DNA of 64,000 nucleotides from NCBI GenBank assembly GCA_965214475.1, contig OZ243953.1, positions 806,001 through 870,000 on the forward strand, written 5' to 3'. The DNA comes from SIRX01 sp965214475. Its GTDB lineage: Bacteria > Actinomycetota > Rubrobacteria > Rubrobacterales > Rubrobacteraceae. Under the pieces are notes generated by a model. The model was not told the origin of the DNA. It saw nothing but the letters and a program-made list of their open reading frames with translations, and did not search any database. Within the stretch, counting starts at the first letter, position 1, and every line of letters begins with the position of its first letter. The position numbers and the translations under genes are program-made. Positions 8,088-17,390 of this stretch are shown in pieces.

Positions 8088-8921
8088 TCAGGAAACGTCG
8101 GCGAGTTTACGGGTCCGGCCGGTAGTGGCAAGGGTTAGGAAGAAGATTGCCGTTGCGACGAGAATGATGGCGGCGCCGGAGGCCAGGTCCAGGTAGTAGG
8201 AAAAATAGATGCCGAGCAGCGCCGAGAGCGCCCCGATACCCGCGCTCGCCAGGATCATGTGGTGGAAGCGGCCGGTCAGCAGAAAGGCCGTCGCCGGCGG
8301 TGTTACTAGCAGCGCCACCACCAGCACGATGCCAACCGCTTGAATAGCGGTAACGATGGTGACCCCGAGGAGGGCGAGCAACAGGTACTCCAGAAACCTT
8401 GCCGGGAGCCCCGAGGCCGCCGCCACGGTAGGATCGAAAGCCACGAAGAGAAGCTGCCGGTAGAAAACGGCCACGAGCGCCAGTACGCCTATCCCAAGGA
8501 TGGCTATCGTCCAGAGGTCACCGGTCGTAATAGAGAGTACGTCGCCGAACAGGTACCCGAAAAGGTCGGTGGTGTAGCGGTCCACTCGGCTGATGATCAG
8601 GATGCCCAAGGCAAAGGTCCCCGAAAATAACACCCCTATCGCCGTATCCGAGCTGACCCTTCCGCGTTGCGTGATCGCCCCGATCCCGAGCGCCGTCGCC
8701 ACGGCGACAACGAAGGCTCCGATGTATATATTCGCCCCGAGCACGAACGCCAGCGCCACACCGCCGAAGCTGGCGTGGGCGAGCGCGTCACCAATAAACG
8801 CGAGCCCCTTTAGCACCACGAAGCTTCCCAGCACGCCACAGATGGAGGCCACCAGCACCGAGGCCACTAACCCCCGCTGCATAAAGCCGAACCCCAGAGG
8901 CTCCACTAAAAACTCAAGCAT
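8088..8921 (-). CDS. znuB: Metal (zinc-type) ABC transporter permease
   Basis: A 277-residue ABC-3 family permease with about nine membrane segments. The start is placed at ATG 8921, within the ATPase stop (ATGCTTGA, 8-bp overlap), because the in-frame upstream start at 8993 would lie inside the ATPase gene. The sequence 'GDALAHASFGGVALAF' is the hallmark cytoplasmic loop of ZnuB/MntB/TroC permeases, and 'FRYLF' type helices are replaced here by 'LFGYLFGDVLSITTGDLW'. It is the last gene of the regulator-binding protein-ATPase-permease operon. Zinc is favoured over manganese from the His-rich binding protein and the operator type. Confidence 0.9.
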   Translation of the reverse strand: MLEFLVEPLGFGFMQRGLVASVLVASICGVLGSFVVLKGLAFIGDALAHASFGGVALAFVLGANIYIGAFVVAVATALGIGAITQRGRVSSDTAIGVLFSGTFALGILIISRVDRYTTDLFGYLFGDVLSITTGDLWTIAILGIGVLALVAVFYRQLLFVAFDPTVAAASGLPARFLEYLLLALLGVTIVTAIQAVGIVLVVALLVTPPATAFLLTGRFHHMILASAGIGALSALLGIYFSYYLDLASGAAIILVATAIFFLTLATTGRTRKLADVS

Positions 8922-9687
8922 GGTCCCGATCCTCCACGGCCACCGTGCGGCCCCCAATGTCCAACAGCATGAGGTGGCTCTGGTAGGTCTCATTTAGCAA
9001 CTCCGGGGTAAAGACCTCGTCGGGCGGGCCAAAAGCTATGACACGCTTGTTAAGGAGCAAAACCAGGTCGAAGCGTTCTGCGACACAGGAGAGGTCGTGG
9101 GTGGTGACGATCACGGTCTTGCCCGCCGCCTGAAAGTTTCGCAACAAGTCGAAGATCTCGTGCTGCGACGGCGCGTCCACGCCGGAGACGGGCTCGTCGA
9201 GCATGAGGATGTCCGTCTTCTGGGCCAGCGCCCGCGCCAGGAAGACCCGCTGCTGCTGCCCCCCGGAGAGCTCACCGATCTGGGTCTCGGCCTCCTCTTG
9301 CATACCCACGGTCTGTAGAGCTTCACCCGTCACCGCACGGTCGCATTTTGACGGACGGCGGAAGAGTCCCATTGAAGGGACCCGGCCCATCATCACTACA
9401 TCATGGGCGCTTACCGGGAAGCTCCAGTCAACGTCTTCCCGCTGGGGAACGTAGCCTACGGAGCGCCGGGCGTGACGGCCGGGTGGCTGGCCCAGGATCT
9501 CGACCGATCCGCTAACGACGGGTGCGAGGTCGAGCACGGCTTTCAGCAGCGTGCTCTTACCCCCGCCGTTGGGGCCGACGATCCCGACCATCGTTCCCCG
9601 CGGTACAGAGAGCGTCACATCTTCCAACACCCGCTTACGGGCGTAAGCGACGCCCAGGCCGGAGATCTCGAACGCGGCAAGCTCCAT
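8914..9687 (-). CDS. znuC: Metal (zinc-type) ABC transporter ATP-binding protein
   Basis: A 257-residue ATPase with Walker A 'GPNGGGKSTLLKA' near residues 38-50, the ABC signature 'ELSGGQQQRVFLARAL' and Walker B 'ILMLDEPVSGVD', followed by the H-loop 'VIVTTHDLS'. It powers uptake of a divalent metal with the permease and binding protein beside it. Its start codon overlaps the stop of the binding-protein gene (TAATG at 9685-9689), and its stop overlaps the permease start, so the three are translationally coupled. Confidence 0.92.
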   Translation of the reverse strand: MELAAFEISGLGVAYARKRVLEDVTLSVPRGTMVGIVGPNGGGKSTLLKAVLDLAPVVSGSVEILGQPPGRHARRSVGYVPQREDVDWSFPVSAHDVVMMGRVPSMGLFRRPSKCDRAVTGEALQTVGMQEEAETQIGELSGGQQQRVFLARALAQKTDILMLDEPVSGVDAPSQHEIFDLLRNFQAAGKTVIVTTHDLSCVAERFDLVLLLNKRVIAFGPPDEVFTPELLNETYQSHLMLLDIGGRTVAVEDRDHA

Positions 9688-10733
9688 TATTCTCCCAATC
9701 CCTCTGCTACCCGGTCTATGTTGGTCCGCATCATGGCTTCGTAGGAGTCAGCGTTCGGGTCGTCCACAAGCGCGTCGGAGTATAGCTCGTACACTTCAAC
9801 GTCGGCCTCCTGGGCGATGGTATTCGCCAAGCCCTGATTGAACTGCGGCTCGGTAAAAACGGCTGGCACGTTCTGTTCCTCGATCTTCCGTACCAGATCC
9901 GCCGCCTCTCGGCCCGAAGGCTCCGCCTCGGGGTTCTGTAAGATCACGTCCACCACCTCGAACCCGTATGCTTCCGCGAAGTACGGGAAAGCATCGTGGA
10001 AGGTTACGAGCTTGCGCCGGTCCTCCGGTACACTCGCGGCCTCTTCCTCCACGTATGCGTCCAGATCTTCAAGCTCCGCCAGGTACTCCTCGGCGTTTGT
10101 CCGGTAGGTCTCGGCGCCCTCGGGGTCAGCCTCCACGAGAGCCTTCCTTATCTTCTCCACGTAACGCTCGACGTTGTGGACATCAAGCCACAAGTGCGGA
10201 TTGCCCCCCGCGTGCTCGTGCGCGTGCTCGCCGGAGTGCTTCTCCGCCCCGTGTCCTTCTTCCTCGTGTGTCCCTTCCTCGTGTTCTCCTCCTGCGGCGT
10301 GCTCCTCACCCTCGTGCGCCGCTTCTTCGCCATGTCCGTGTTCGTCTTCTTCCCCGAGCGCCTCCATTCCCTCAGCCAACTCCACAACCCTCGCGTCCTG
10401 ACCCCCCGCGCTCTCGACGAGGTCGCCCATCCATTCCTCCAGGCCCAGGCCGTTCTGGAAGACTACCTCCGATTCTGAGATCTTCTGCGCGTCTGAGGGG
10501 CTGGGCTGGAAGGTGTGGACATCGGCCCCCGCCGGAACGATGGTAAAGACCTCCGCCCGGTCGCCGGCTACCTCTTCAGTCAAATCCCCGATCACCGAGA
10601 TACTCGCCGCCACCTGCATCCGCCCCGACAACCCATCCTCGCCTCCACCGCCCTCGTTGCCGCTAGTTCCACCACAACCGACCGCCACTGCAGCGCAGAA
10701 TCCCAACATTAATACCATCTTACCGATCTTCAT
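9687..10733 (-). CDS. znuA: Metal ABC transporter substrate-binding lipoprotein (ZnuA-like, His-rich)
   Basis: A 348-residue cluster A-I (ZnuA/TroA-type) binding protein. The start is ATG 10733; the upstream in-frame ATG at 10895 overlaps the regulator gene. The N-terminus 'LMLGFCAAVAVGCGG' is a lipoprotein signal with the lipobox Cys. A long acidic, histidine-rich loop near residues 130-180 (units such as 'EDEHGHGEEAAHEGEEH') precedes 'NPHLWLDVHNV', a typical zinc-loop layout. Later 'LVTFHDAFPYFAEAYGF' carries the next metal ligand, and 'VPAVFTEPQFN' the last region. A Fur-type operator lies just upstream (10755-10777). Confidence 0.92.
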   Translation of the reverse strand: MKIGKMVLMLGFCAAVAVGCGGTSGNEGGGGEDGLSGRMQVAASISVIGDLTEEVAGDRAEVFTIVPAGADVHTFQPSPSDAQKISESEVVFQNGLGLEEWMGDLVESAGGQDARVVELAEGMEALGEEDEHGHGEEAAHEGEEHAAGGEHEEGTHEEEGHGAEKHSGEHAHEHAGGNPHLWLDVHNVERYVEKIRKALVEADPEGAETYRTNAEEYLAELEDLDAYVEEEAASVPEDRRKLVTFHDAFPYFAEAYGFEVVDVILQNPEAEPSGREAADLVRKIEEQNVPAVFTEPQFNQGLANTIAQEADVEVYELYSDALVDDPNADSYEAMMRTNIDRVAEGLGE

Positions 10734-10754
10734 GAACTGCCTCCCGATCACATC

Positions 10755-10777
10755 TAATTGCAAAATTTTTTCAGTAA
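10755..10777. promoter_or_regulatory. Second Fur/Zur-type operator, imperfect
   Basis: A 23-bp imperfect palindrome between the regulator gene and znuA. It begins TAATTGCAAAA, and its reverse complement begins TTACTGAAAAA. Spacing and core match the perfect site at 11206-11228. Its place just upstream of the znuA start suggests an internal promoter controlled by the same regulator. Confidence 0.5.
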
Positions 10778-10798
10778 CGTTCATTAAAAAAGTGCCGC

Positions 10799-11188
10799 TC
10801 ACTTGCAAGCACCGCACAAACCGTAGACTTCGACGCTGTGGGAGTTGATCTCGAACGCCCCGTCGAGTGGCAGCCGGGTTGGGTCTATGGGACATTGATC
10901 GAACTCAGAGACGTCACCACAACCCTCGCAGATGAGGTGATGATGGTGAGCCTCGGCCAGTTCGTAGCGAGGCCCATCACCGAGATCCAGGCGGCGCACC
11001 AGCCCCTGCTCCGTCAAGAGATCCAGGGTCCGGTAGACGGTCACCATCCCCACTTTAGGGCAGCGTTCGCGCAACTCCCCAATACTCTGGTGTTGATCGG
11101 CGGCGAGAGCTTCGAGCACCGCGAGTCGCTGCGGCGTGCCTTTGTAACCTCTTCCGCGCAACTTGTTCACCGCCGTTTCGACCTTCAA
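10799..11188 (-). CDS. Fur-family metalloregulator, probably Zur
   Basis: A 129-residue Fur family repressor. The N-terminal winged helix reads 'GYKGTPQRLAVLEALAADQH' and 'VTVYRTLDLLTEQGLVRRLD'. The dimerisation half has 'HHHHLICEGCGDVSEFDQC' and a C-terminal 'YGLCGAC', giving two Cys-x-x-Cys pairs for the structural zinc and His residues for the regulatory site. It is the first gene of the operon with znuACB and is preceded by a perfect palindromic operator, so autorepression and zinc control are likely. Zur identity is inferred from the neighbours. Confidence 0.88.
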   Translation of the reverse strand: MKVETAVNKLRGRGYKGTPQRLAVLEALAADQHQSIGELRERCPKVGMVTVYRTLDLLTEQGLVRRLDLGDGPRYELAEAHHHHLICEGCGDVSEFDQCPIDPTRLPLDGAFEINSHSVEVYGLCGACK

Positions 11189-11205
11189 AAGAATCGCTCC
11201 TCAGC

Positions 11206-11228
11206 TAATTGAAAATTTATTTCAATTA
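11206..11228. promoter_or_regulatory. Perfect Fur/Zur-type operator upstream of the regulator gene
   Basis: Arms TAATTGAA (11206-11213) and TTCAATTA (11221-11228) are exact inverted repeats around a 7-bp AT centre. Size, symmetry and AT-rich character are those of Fur-family operators. It lies 18 bp upstream of the start of the Fur-family gene, on the transcribed side of the uptake operon. Confidence 0.7.
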
Positions 11229-11292
11229 AAATATAGCAGTGTGGACGAGAAAGTTCAACCCTACTACCGAGTTTCTTTCGAGAGGGTGCTAA

Positions 11293-12245
11293 GAGGCTCC
11301 GCCAGTAGGCTATGGTCGGCGGCAAGGTCGTCCCTCCCAACGGTAGTGAGTCCAGCCCTTGCGGACGAGCCTGCCTACGGTAATGATAATGCTGGAGAAG
11401 GCAAGCCAAAAATCTATGACCGGGTCGGTGCGCTCTGTACACCACACCAACTTCTTGTGGGTATTTTGCCACGAGTTCGTGCGCTCTGCCACCCACCGCT
11501 TAGTTGCTGCTAGCGGAGCTGGCTTGCCTTTTTGGGAGATCTCCGCCAAAAGGCCACGAAGACTCAATTTCTCGCGGGTGGCTTTTGAATCGTAGCCGCG
11601 GTCGAGGTGGACGCTCATCTGTTCGGGCAACTCTCCGACGACCTCCATAGTGTCCAGAGTCTCTTCCAGTAGCGGTGAATCGTGGCGGTTGGCTGGAGCC
11701 GCGATAGCACCAAGCGGGATACCGTTGGCGTCCACGACCACAGAGCGTTTGATGCCTTGTTTGCCACGATCCACGGGGCTTTTGCCCGCCTTCTGGCCGC
11801 CACAAGGAGCTTTGGTGATGCAGCAATCTACGGCCACATCGGAGAGGTCGAGTCCGATCATCCAGTCATAGGCATCGAGCACTGCTCTCTGTAGCGTTTC
11901 CATTACTCCAAGCTCAATCCACTCATCGCGGCGGCGCCGAATTGTAGTGGCCGAGCATTCTTCATCAGCAATTCTCTCATAGGCGCATCCAAAGACCAGA
12001 ATCTGCACGAGTTTATCGAAGATCACCCGTTCTGGTATGCGGGGGTTGTGGCAACCTAGAGGGTGAGAGACCTCTCGTTCGGGCAAGAGGGCTTCGAACT
12101 GGTCCCAAATAGGGTCGATGATGTATGGTGGCACTGCGGGCATGGATTGCTCCTTGTTCGGAAAGCTTTGAGGACTTCCCGAATGATGTAGCATTCCATG
12201 CCCAACTCATAAACTGTCGTTCTCTCCGCCTACTGGCGGAAGCTC
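11293..12245 (-). mobile_element. IS5-family insertion sequence, apparently complete
   Basis: A 953-bp element bounded by inverted ends. The left end GAGGCTCCGCCAGTAGGC (11293-11310) matches the reverse complement of the right end, GAGCTTCCGCCAGTAGGC (12228-12245), with two mismatches. It carries one transposase gene. The flanking triplets are TAA (11290-11292) and TTA (12246-12248). Both fit the TNA target pattern of the IS1031 group but they are not identical, so the duplication has changed or the boundary is off by a base or two. Confidence 0.7.
11310..12143 (-). CDS. IS5-family transposase
   Basis: A 277-residue DDE transposase that appears intact, read from ATG 12143. The N-terminal domain 'YIIDPIWDQFEALLPE' and 'VFGCAYERIADEECSATTIR' is the IS5-type DUF4096 region. 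The catalytic half has 'LSDVAVDCCITKAPCGG', 'GIKRSVVVDANGIPLGA', 'HLDRGYDSKATREKL' and the late 'WVAERTNSWQNTHKKLVW', which aligns with the Y-R-E block. The stop lies at the inner edge of the left inverted repeat. The in-frame ATG at 12194 lacks support. Confidence 0.85.
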   Translation of the reverse strand: MPAVPPYIIDPIWDQFEALLPEREVSHPLGCHNPRIPERVIFDKLVQILVFGCAYERIADEECSATTIRRRRDEWIELGVMETLQRAVLDAYDWMIGLDLSDVAVDCCITKAPCGGQKAGKSPVDRGKQGIKRSVVVDANGIPLGAIAAPANRHDSPLLEETLDTMEVVGELPEQMSVHLDRGYDSKATREKLSLRGLLAEISQKGKPAPLAATKRWVAERTNSWQNTHKKLVWCTERTDPVIDFWLAFSSIIITVGRLVRKGWTHYRWEGRPCRRP

Positions 12246-12290
12246 TTAAAGTGGGCGATTGTGAAATCCATGTAAAATACCGCGCACTGT

Positions 12291-14210
12291 ATGGTGAGAT
12301 CAGCTAGAAAATTGAGCCTCTGGTTGGCTGGATTCCGATTCATGTTGAGCGGCCGTGACTGGCTATACCTACTTAGCCTCCTCGTTCCTCTGGTCGTCTA
12401 CAATCTCACTTTGAAAATAGTTCGCATCTCTTCCCACACCGAGGCCGGTGGCTTCTTCGATTCCCTTGGGCTCATACGCTCGGACTTGTTATTCAACCTA
12501 GGGTACGTGTCGCTTTGGATCGGTTTATTCGCCTTGACCAAGCAGAGTCTATCGCGCCAGGCGGTCGTTATTCTCTTCCACGCCGTTACGCTGCTGATAT
12601 TCGTAATAACCTCAGGAGCCCACTTCTACTACGAGGCGACCGGCTCCGTGCTTGGTTTCAATGTAGTCCTCTTCTCCCTCACCAATTTCGGGGAGATTGA
12701 GGCCATAATCACGAGCGTAGCCTCGCCGCCGATCTGGGTACTCGTGTTCATCGTTACCTGCTACGCAATCGTTGGACCTTGGCTGATAGTCCGTATCTTC
12801 TATCGAATGGGTGCAGTCCCCACGAACACGAGAACCGTAACGGTGTCCAGCTCCGCTTCTCTGGCCGTTTGTTTGGCGGCTGTGGCACTCGGTATGCTTT
12901 CTTTGCCGGCTGAGTCTGGTGGGGCCAGCCGGTCTTTTTCGAGGGATGCGGTAGTCAATATTCTTGCTTCGGAGTTGGATTACATACGTTATCAAAGGGC
13001 TGCTTTGGACTCGGATGCGGAGCCGATGTCTCGACCCGTGGACACCCGCTTGCAGAAGACGAACGGAACTGAAAAAAGGAACGTCGTACTGATCCACCTC
13101 GAATCCGCTCGCGCGCGTTCAGTCACACCCTACAACAAAGACCTGGAAACCACCCCATTTCTGGACGAACTTGCGGAGAAGAGCCTCCTCGCAGAACGAG
13201 CTTATACAACCCTGCCGCATACATCGAAGGCTATTACATCGGTAAATTGCGGCATCGAACCTCACCTTACGCGCGAGATCACCGAGGCCCAGCCGGATGG
13301 TATTCCAGCTCGATGTCTACCGGAGTTGTTGAATAAAAAGGGCTACAACACCGCGATGTTTCAATCCGCGACTGGAGAGTTCGAGGATCGGGATCTTCTG
13401 GTCGAGAACTTCGGTTACGACGAATTCTATCCGCTAGAAACTATGAACACGGAAGGTTTCGAGCGCTCGAACTATTTTGGCTACGAGGATGAGATCATGC
13501 TGGAACCCAGCCGCCGTTGGCTCGAAGAGCATCGGGACAAACCTTTCCTCGTAACTTATCTCGGAGTAACCGGCCACCACGACTATCTACCCATTTCTCG
13601 TTACGGGTCGCAAGACTTCGCCGACGATGAAACGCTCGACCGCTACCAAAACACCGTTCACTACCTCGATTCCTACGTCGAGTCCCTCATCGAACAGTAC
13701 AAGGAGATGGGACTCTACGAGAACACAGTCTTCATCATCTACGGGGATCACGGCGAGGGCTTCGGCGAGCATGATCTCTATCAGCACGATAACACCATCT
13801 ATGAGGAGGGTATCAGGATACCCCTGATCGTCCACGACCCGAAGCGTTTTCAAAGCGGCGAGCGCGCCGAAACTCTCACGAGCGAACTCGACATCCTGCC
13901 GACCTTGGCAGACCTGCTAGGCTACAAGATCATAGGAGGCGAGTATCCGGGAAGATCACTCCTGGCTACACCCGATAAAAACCGCACCCTGTTCTTTAGC
14001 TGCTTTGACGACTACCGGTGTCTAGCCAGCATCAAAGGGGACAAGAAGTACATTTACTTCTTCGGCAACCAGCCGGACGAACTCTACGATCTATCGGTGG
14101 ATCCGCTTGAATCTCGTAATATTGCAAACGAGGTCAGTAGCGAAGAAATAAAAGAGCGCCGGGAGAAACTACTCTCCTGGTTTTCGGGAGTCAACGCAAT
14201 GTACGAGTAG
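12291..14210 (+). CDS. LTA synthase-like sulfatase/phosphoglycerol transferase family membrane protein
   Basis: A 639-residue protein with five N-terminal membrane segments (about residues 20-200) and an extracellular sulfatase-fold domain. Visible landmarks are 'VVLIHLESARARSVTPYN' with the metal-site Glu, 'TLPHTSKAITSVNCG' with the nucleophile Thr region, and 'IIYGDHGEGFGEHDLYQHD' with the C-terminal metal ligands. The layout is that of LtaS/MdoB-type enzymes that move glycerol-phosphate onto polymers or glycans; the acceptor is unknown. It starts 46 bp after the IS element, so its native promoter may have been disturbed. Confidence 0.85.
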   Translation: MVRSARKLSLWLAGFRFMLSGRDWLYLLSLLVPLVVYNLTLKIVRISSHTEAGGFFDSLGLIRSDLLFNLGYVSLWIGLFALTKQSLSRQAVVILFHAVTLLIFVITSGAHFYYEATGSVLGFNVVLFSLTNFGEIEAIITSVASPPIWVLVFIVTCYAIVGPWLIVRIFYRMGAVPTNTRTVTVSSSASLAVCLAAVALGMLSLPAESGGASRSFSRDAVVNILASELDYIRYQRAALDSDAEPMSRPVDTRLQKTNGTEKRNVVLIHLESARARSVTPYNKDLETTPFLDELAEKSLLAERAYTTLPHTSKAITSVNCGIEPHLTREITEAQPDGIPARCLPELLNKKGYNTAMFQSATGEFEDRDLLVENFGYDEFYPLETMNTEGFERSNYFGYEDEIMLEPSRRWLEEHRDKPFLVTYLGVTGHHDYLPISRYGSQDFADDETLDRYQNTVHYLDSYVESLIEQYKEMGLYENTVFIIYGDHGEGFGEHDLYQHDNTIYEEGIRIPLIVHDPKRFQSGERAETLTSELDILPTLADLLGYKIIGGEYPGRSLLATPDKNRTLFFSCFDDYRCLASIKGDKKYIYFFGNQPDELYDLSVDPLESRNIANEVSSEEIKERREKLLSWFSGVNAMYE

Positions 14211-14301
14211 TGTCGTTGGGACGGACTTCGCCTGTCGTCAATTCTGCGGTTCTTCTACAAGGTTTTCTCTTCAGTGTCGCTGCCATCACGTTCAAGCAGG
14301 C

Positions 14302-15141
14302 TTATCTAACGCGCGGGGTTTTCTTCGAGCCGGAGTGGCGGAGAAATATGATCAAGGCGAACCCGATAGCCAGAACAATGGCGACGAGCATATTGCCCCG
14401 GGCCGCCCCACCTATGATAAAGGCCGGATCTATCCGCAGCAGTTCCATAAAGAAGCGTCCTACAGAGTAGAGGCACACGTAGAGCAGGGCAACATCGCCG
14501 ACTTTGAGGTTAGAAGTGAAGCGTCGGGCGACATACAAGAGGGTGAGAAAGACGAGGAAATTCCAGAGCGACTCGTAGAGAAACGTGGGGTGGAATGTAC
14601 CTACGTCCTCGAAGCCGACAGGGCGGTTTTCGGGGGCTATCTTTATGGCCCAGGGCAGGTCCGAGGGGCGTCCGAATAGCTCCTGGTTGAAGTAATTTCC
14701 CCACCGGCCGATGGCCTGGCCGAGGATCACACCCGGTGCGGCGGCATCCGCCAGCGCGAGCGGGTTTATGTTCTGGTACCAGGAGAAGAACAGCAGGCCG
14801 AGAAATCCCCCTGAGACAGCGCCGTAGATCGCCAGGCCCCCGTTCCATACGGCAAACACCTCTGAAAACGGCTGATCGCCGTAGAAGTTCCAGTTGGTGA
14901 CCACGTGGTAGATTCGCGCGCCAATAAAACCCGGGGGCACGATGAACAGTAGAGAGTCTATAGCGAAGGCTTCGTCGTAGCCGCGCCGGGCCAACTCGCG
15001 GCCGGCGATCCAGGTCGCGGCTGCTATGCCCAGGGCTATAAACAGACCGTAGTAGCGCAGGGCGAACGGCCCGATTTCGAAGATGATCGGCGATGGCGGG
15101 CTGGGCAGTGCTGCAAGAGAAAACATCATGAAGGTGTTCAT
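14302..15141 (-). CDS. lgt: Prolipoprotein diacylglyceryl transferase
   Basis: A 279-residue membrane enzyme that attaches diacylglycerol to the lipobox Cys of prolipoproteins. The signature 'GQAIGRWGNYFNQELFG' is near residues 144-160, and 'ARIYHVVTNWNFY' carries the essential His region. About seven membrane segments are visible, starting with 'LRYYGLFIALGIAAATWI'. The likely ATG is at 15141, with an internal ATG at codon 5. It lies 20 bp downstream of PBP2 on the same strand, so the two envelope genes are co-transcribed. ZnuA at 9687-10733 is one likely lipoprotein substrate. Confidence 0.94.
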   Translation of the reverse strand: MNTFMMFSLAALPSPPSPIIFEIGPFALRYYGLFIALGIAAATWIAGRELARRGYDEAFAIDSLLFIVPPGFIGARIYHVVTNWNFYGDQPFSEVFAVWNGGLAIYGAVSGGFLGLLFFSWYQNINPLALADAAAPGVILGQAIGRWGNYFNQELFGRPSDLPWAIKIAPENRPVGFEDVGTFHPTFLYESLWNFLVFLTLLYVARRFTSNLKVGDVALLYVCLYSVGRFFMELLRIDPAFIIGGAARGNMLVAIVLAIGFALIIFLRHSGSKKTPRVR

Positions 15142-15161
15142 GTTAGCTCATTCTCTAGCGG

Positions 15162-17351
15162 CTATCCCGCTGGCGGGACATAGCCGGCTGTCGGGACGGC
15201 GGCTGGCGCAGGAGCTTCGGGAAGCTGAGGGTCGATGGGCGCCACTCCAGGGGGAGTCTGGGCATCCGAGGGGTCTACGGGAGCTGGTTTCTGGACGGGC
15301 TCTTTCTTCGGCTTTTCGACCGGCTCTGTATGCCATTGGTCCTCAGATGACTGTTCGACGTCGTAGTAGGATTCCAGAACGTGCCGGACCGCAGGAGCAG
15401 CGGTTGTATCGCTGTGCCAGCCGCCGTCCTCTACCATCGCCACGACGACGATCGGATTTTCCTGATTTTCGACCCAGCCGGCGAACCAGTTCACCGGGTC
15501 GCTGCTACCCCACATCTCGCCGGTGCCGCTCTTGCCGGCGAACGGGAGGGAAGCGCCCTTGAAAGCCAACTCCCCCGTACCGCCCTCTTTGGTTACCCGG
15601 CGCATACCCTCGACCGTTGCATCCAGAACGCCCTGGTCCACACCCACGTCGCCGGCTGGTTCCTGAGAGATTTTCTCGGCAGCCCCGCCGTTTTGGTTGC
15701 GGACTTCGAGCCCCACATGCGGCGTTACCAGCGTTCCGCCGTTTTGTATAGCAGCGTAACCCCGAACAAGTTGAGCCGGGGTAACGAGCAGGTCTCCCTG
15801 CCCAATCGCCATGTTTACCCAACGCCCCACGCCCCAGTACTTGTCGTCAGGGGTCGTTCCCACCTCCTGCTGCCACGACTGGGTGGGCACACGACCGGCC
15901 TGCTCTGAAGGGAGGTCTACGCCGGTCTTCGAACCGAAGCCGAACTTCTTGTAGAACGTGGAGAGCAGATCCTTATCGTCGGTACTGTTCCAGAGCCAGT
16001 CCACCACCTGGAAAAAGTATTTGTTGTTGGAGTCCATTAGTGCCTCGTAGTAGTTCTGGGTTCCGTGGGTGCCCCACTGGGATCCATAGTTCTCCCGCCA
16101 GCTCTGCCAGCAGCCGGAGGTTACACCCGCTGGCAGCCAGCACGAGCCATCATCTGTGTAGGTGGTGTACGGGTTGATCACACCATATGCCAACCCTGCC
16201 ATGCCGGTGAACACTTTGAAAGTCGAAGCTCCAGGATAAGTTCCGTAAACGGCCCGATTGGCGAACGGCGAGTTTGCCTCCTCCGACATAAGGTATTCGT
16301 AGGTCTGAGTTTCTTCTTCACCAGAAATACCACCTACGAATAGCTGGGGCTCGAAGGTCGGACGGCTCGCCATCGCGAGAACCTCTCCATTACGTGGGTC
16401 CATGGCGACAACGGCCCCGCCCGTGCCGGCGGCGCCTTCTTCGACCTGCGCACGCTCCATTGCGGCGTCCAGTTCTTTTTCGGCAACTTTCTGCAATTCG
16501 AGATCCAGGGTCAGCGCGAGGTCCTTACCCGGTACGGGGTCGGTGATTTTATCCGGTCGTCCCAGTTCCGGGGACACTTCGGGCTGTCCGTCGGCCCGGG
16601 TGCCGTCGGCCCGGCGCGTAGTGACCACTCTTCCCAGGGCATCCACGCTGTATTCCTTCTTGCCGGCCTCGCCGCGAAGCAGCTTTTCGTACGCAAGCTC
16701 TACCCCGCCCTTTCCGACCACCGCCTCGTTAGAGAGGCTCGCAAAAGGCTCCCGACCCAGTTCTTCTTCGGTGACAGCGCCCGTATACCCCAGGACGTGG
16801 GCGGCGAGTTCACCGCTCGGGTAGTTACGGACCCAGTCATCGTTTACGGTGATACCGGGGAACTGCTCGGTGCGCTCGCTAATGTACGTCACGGCGTTCT
16901 TATCCGCGTTCTCTCTAACGAGCATGGAGGCGTACGGGGCGGTTTGAAGGGCGTAATCGTAGCGTCCCAGCACTGCCTCAGTGTCCGCGTCCAGAATGTT
17001 GGAGAGTTCTTCTACCTTCTCACGCTTTATGGCGTCCGGGATAACGGTGACGTTCAGGCCTGAGACGTTATTCGCCATGACCTCACCATTGCGGTCGTAG
17101 ACAACGCCCCGCTGGGCGGGGATCTTGACCTCACGGGTCTGAGTGGCCTCTGCAGAAAGCGCATAGTCCTCACTGGTAAGAACTTGCAAGTACCAGAGAC
17201 GCGCGGCAAGTATAACGAACACTATTGCCACCAGAATCGCCAAGGAGACCACGCGCATCTGCATGTTACCCTTAGAGATAACAGCAGTCCTGCCCGGACG
17301 TTTTCTCACCGGGGTTTCTTTTCTTGTACGGTTGGTAGGTGATTTTATCAA
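15162..17351 (-). CDS. mrdA: Peptidoglycan transpeptidase, penicillin-binding protein 2 type
   Basis: A 729-residue class B PBP. A single membrane segment ('VVSLAILVAIVFVILAARLW', about residues 34-53) is followed by the PBP dimerisation domain ('IPAQRGVVYDRNGEVMANN') and a transpeptidase domain with 'STFKVF' (Ser-x-x-Lys, near 380), 'SNN' and 'KSGTG' (near 605). It crosslinks peptidoglycan during elongation. The C-terminal 50 residues are Pro/Lys/Ala-rich and disordered. The start is TTG 17351 in the open frame; ATG 17264 with AAGGG upstream is a good alternative that would drop a 29-residue basic extension. Confidence 0.9.
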   Translation of the reverse strand: MIKSPTNRTRKETPVRKRPGRTAVISKGNMQMRVVSLAILVAIVFVILAARLWYLQVLTSEDYALSAEATQTREVKIPAQRGVVYDRNGEVMANNVSGLNVTVIPDAIKREKVEELSNILDADTEAVLGRYDYALQTAPYASMLVRENADKNAVTYISERTEQFPGITVNDDWVRNYPSGELAAHVLGYTGAVTEEELGREPFASLSNEAVVGKGGVELAYEKLLRGEAGKKEYSVDALGRVVTTRRADGTRADGQPEVSPELGRPDKITDPVPGKDLALTLDLELQKVAEKELDAAMERAQVEEGAAGTGGAVVAMDPRNGEVLAMASRPTFEPQLFVGGISGEEETQTYEYLMSEEANSPFANRAVYGTYPGASTFKVFTGMAGLAYGVINPYTTYTDDGSCWLPAGVTSGCWQSWRENYGSQWGTHGTQNYYEALMDSNNKYFFQVVDWLWNSTDDKDLLSTFYKKFGFGSKTGVDLPSEQAGRVPTQSWQQEVGTTPDDKYWGVGRWVNMAIGQGDLLVTPAQLVRGYAAIQNGGTLVTPHVGLEVRNQNGGAAEKISQEPAGDVGVDQGVLDATVEGMRRVTKEGGTGELAFKGASLPFAGKSGTGEMWGSSDPVNWFAGWVENQENPIVVVAMVEDGGWHSDTTAAPAVRHVLESYYDVEQSSEDQWHTEPVEKPKKEPVQKPAPVDPSDAQTPPGVAPIDPQLPEAPAPAAVPTAGYVPPAG

Positions 17352-17390
17352 GGGTTATAACTCTACCAATTCTAGGTCTCTCTGTGCCAC

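Noticed and set aside
9838..10546. Long + strand frames opposite the histidine-rich znuA.
   Set aside because: They are by-products of the repetitive, GC-rich His/Glu codons on the other strand.
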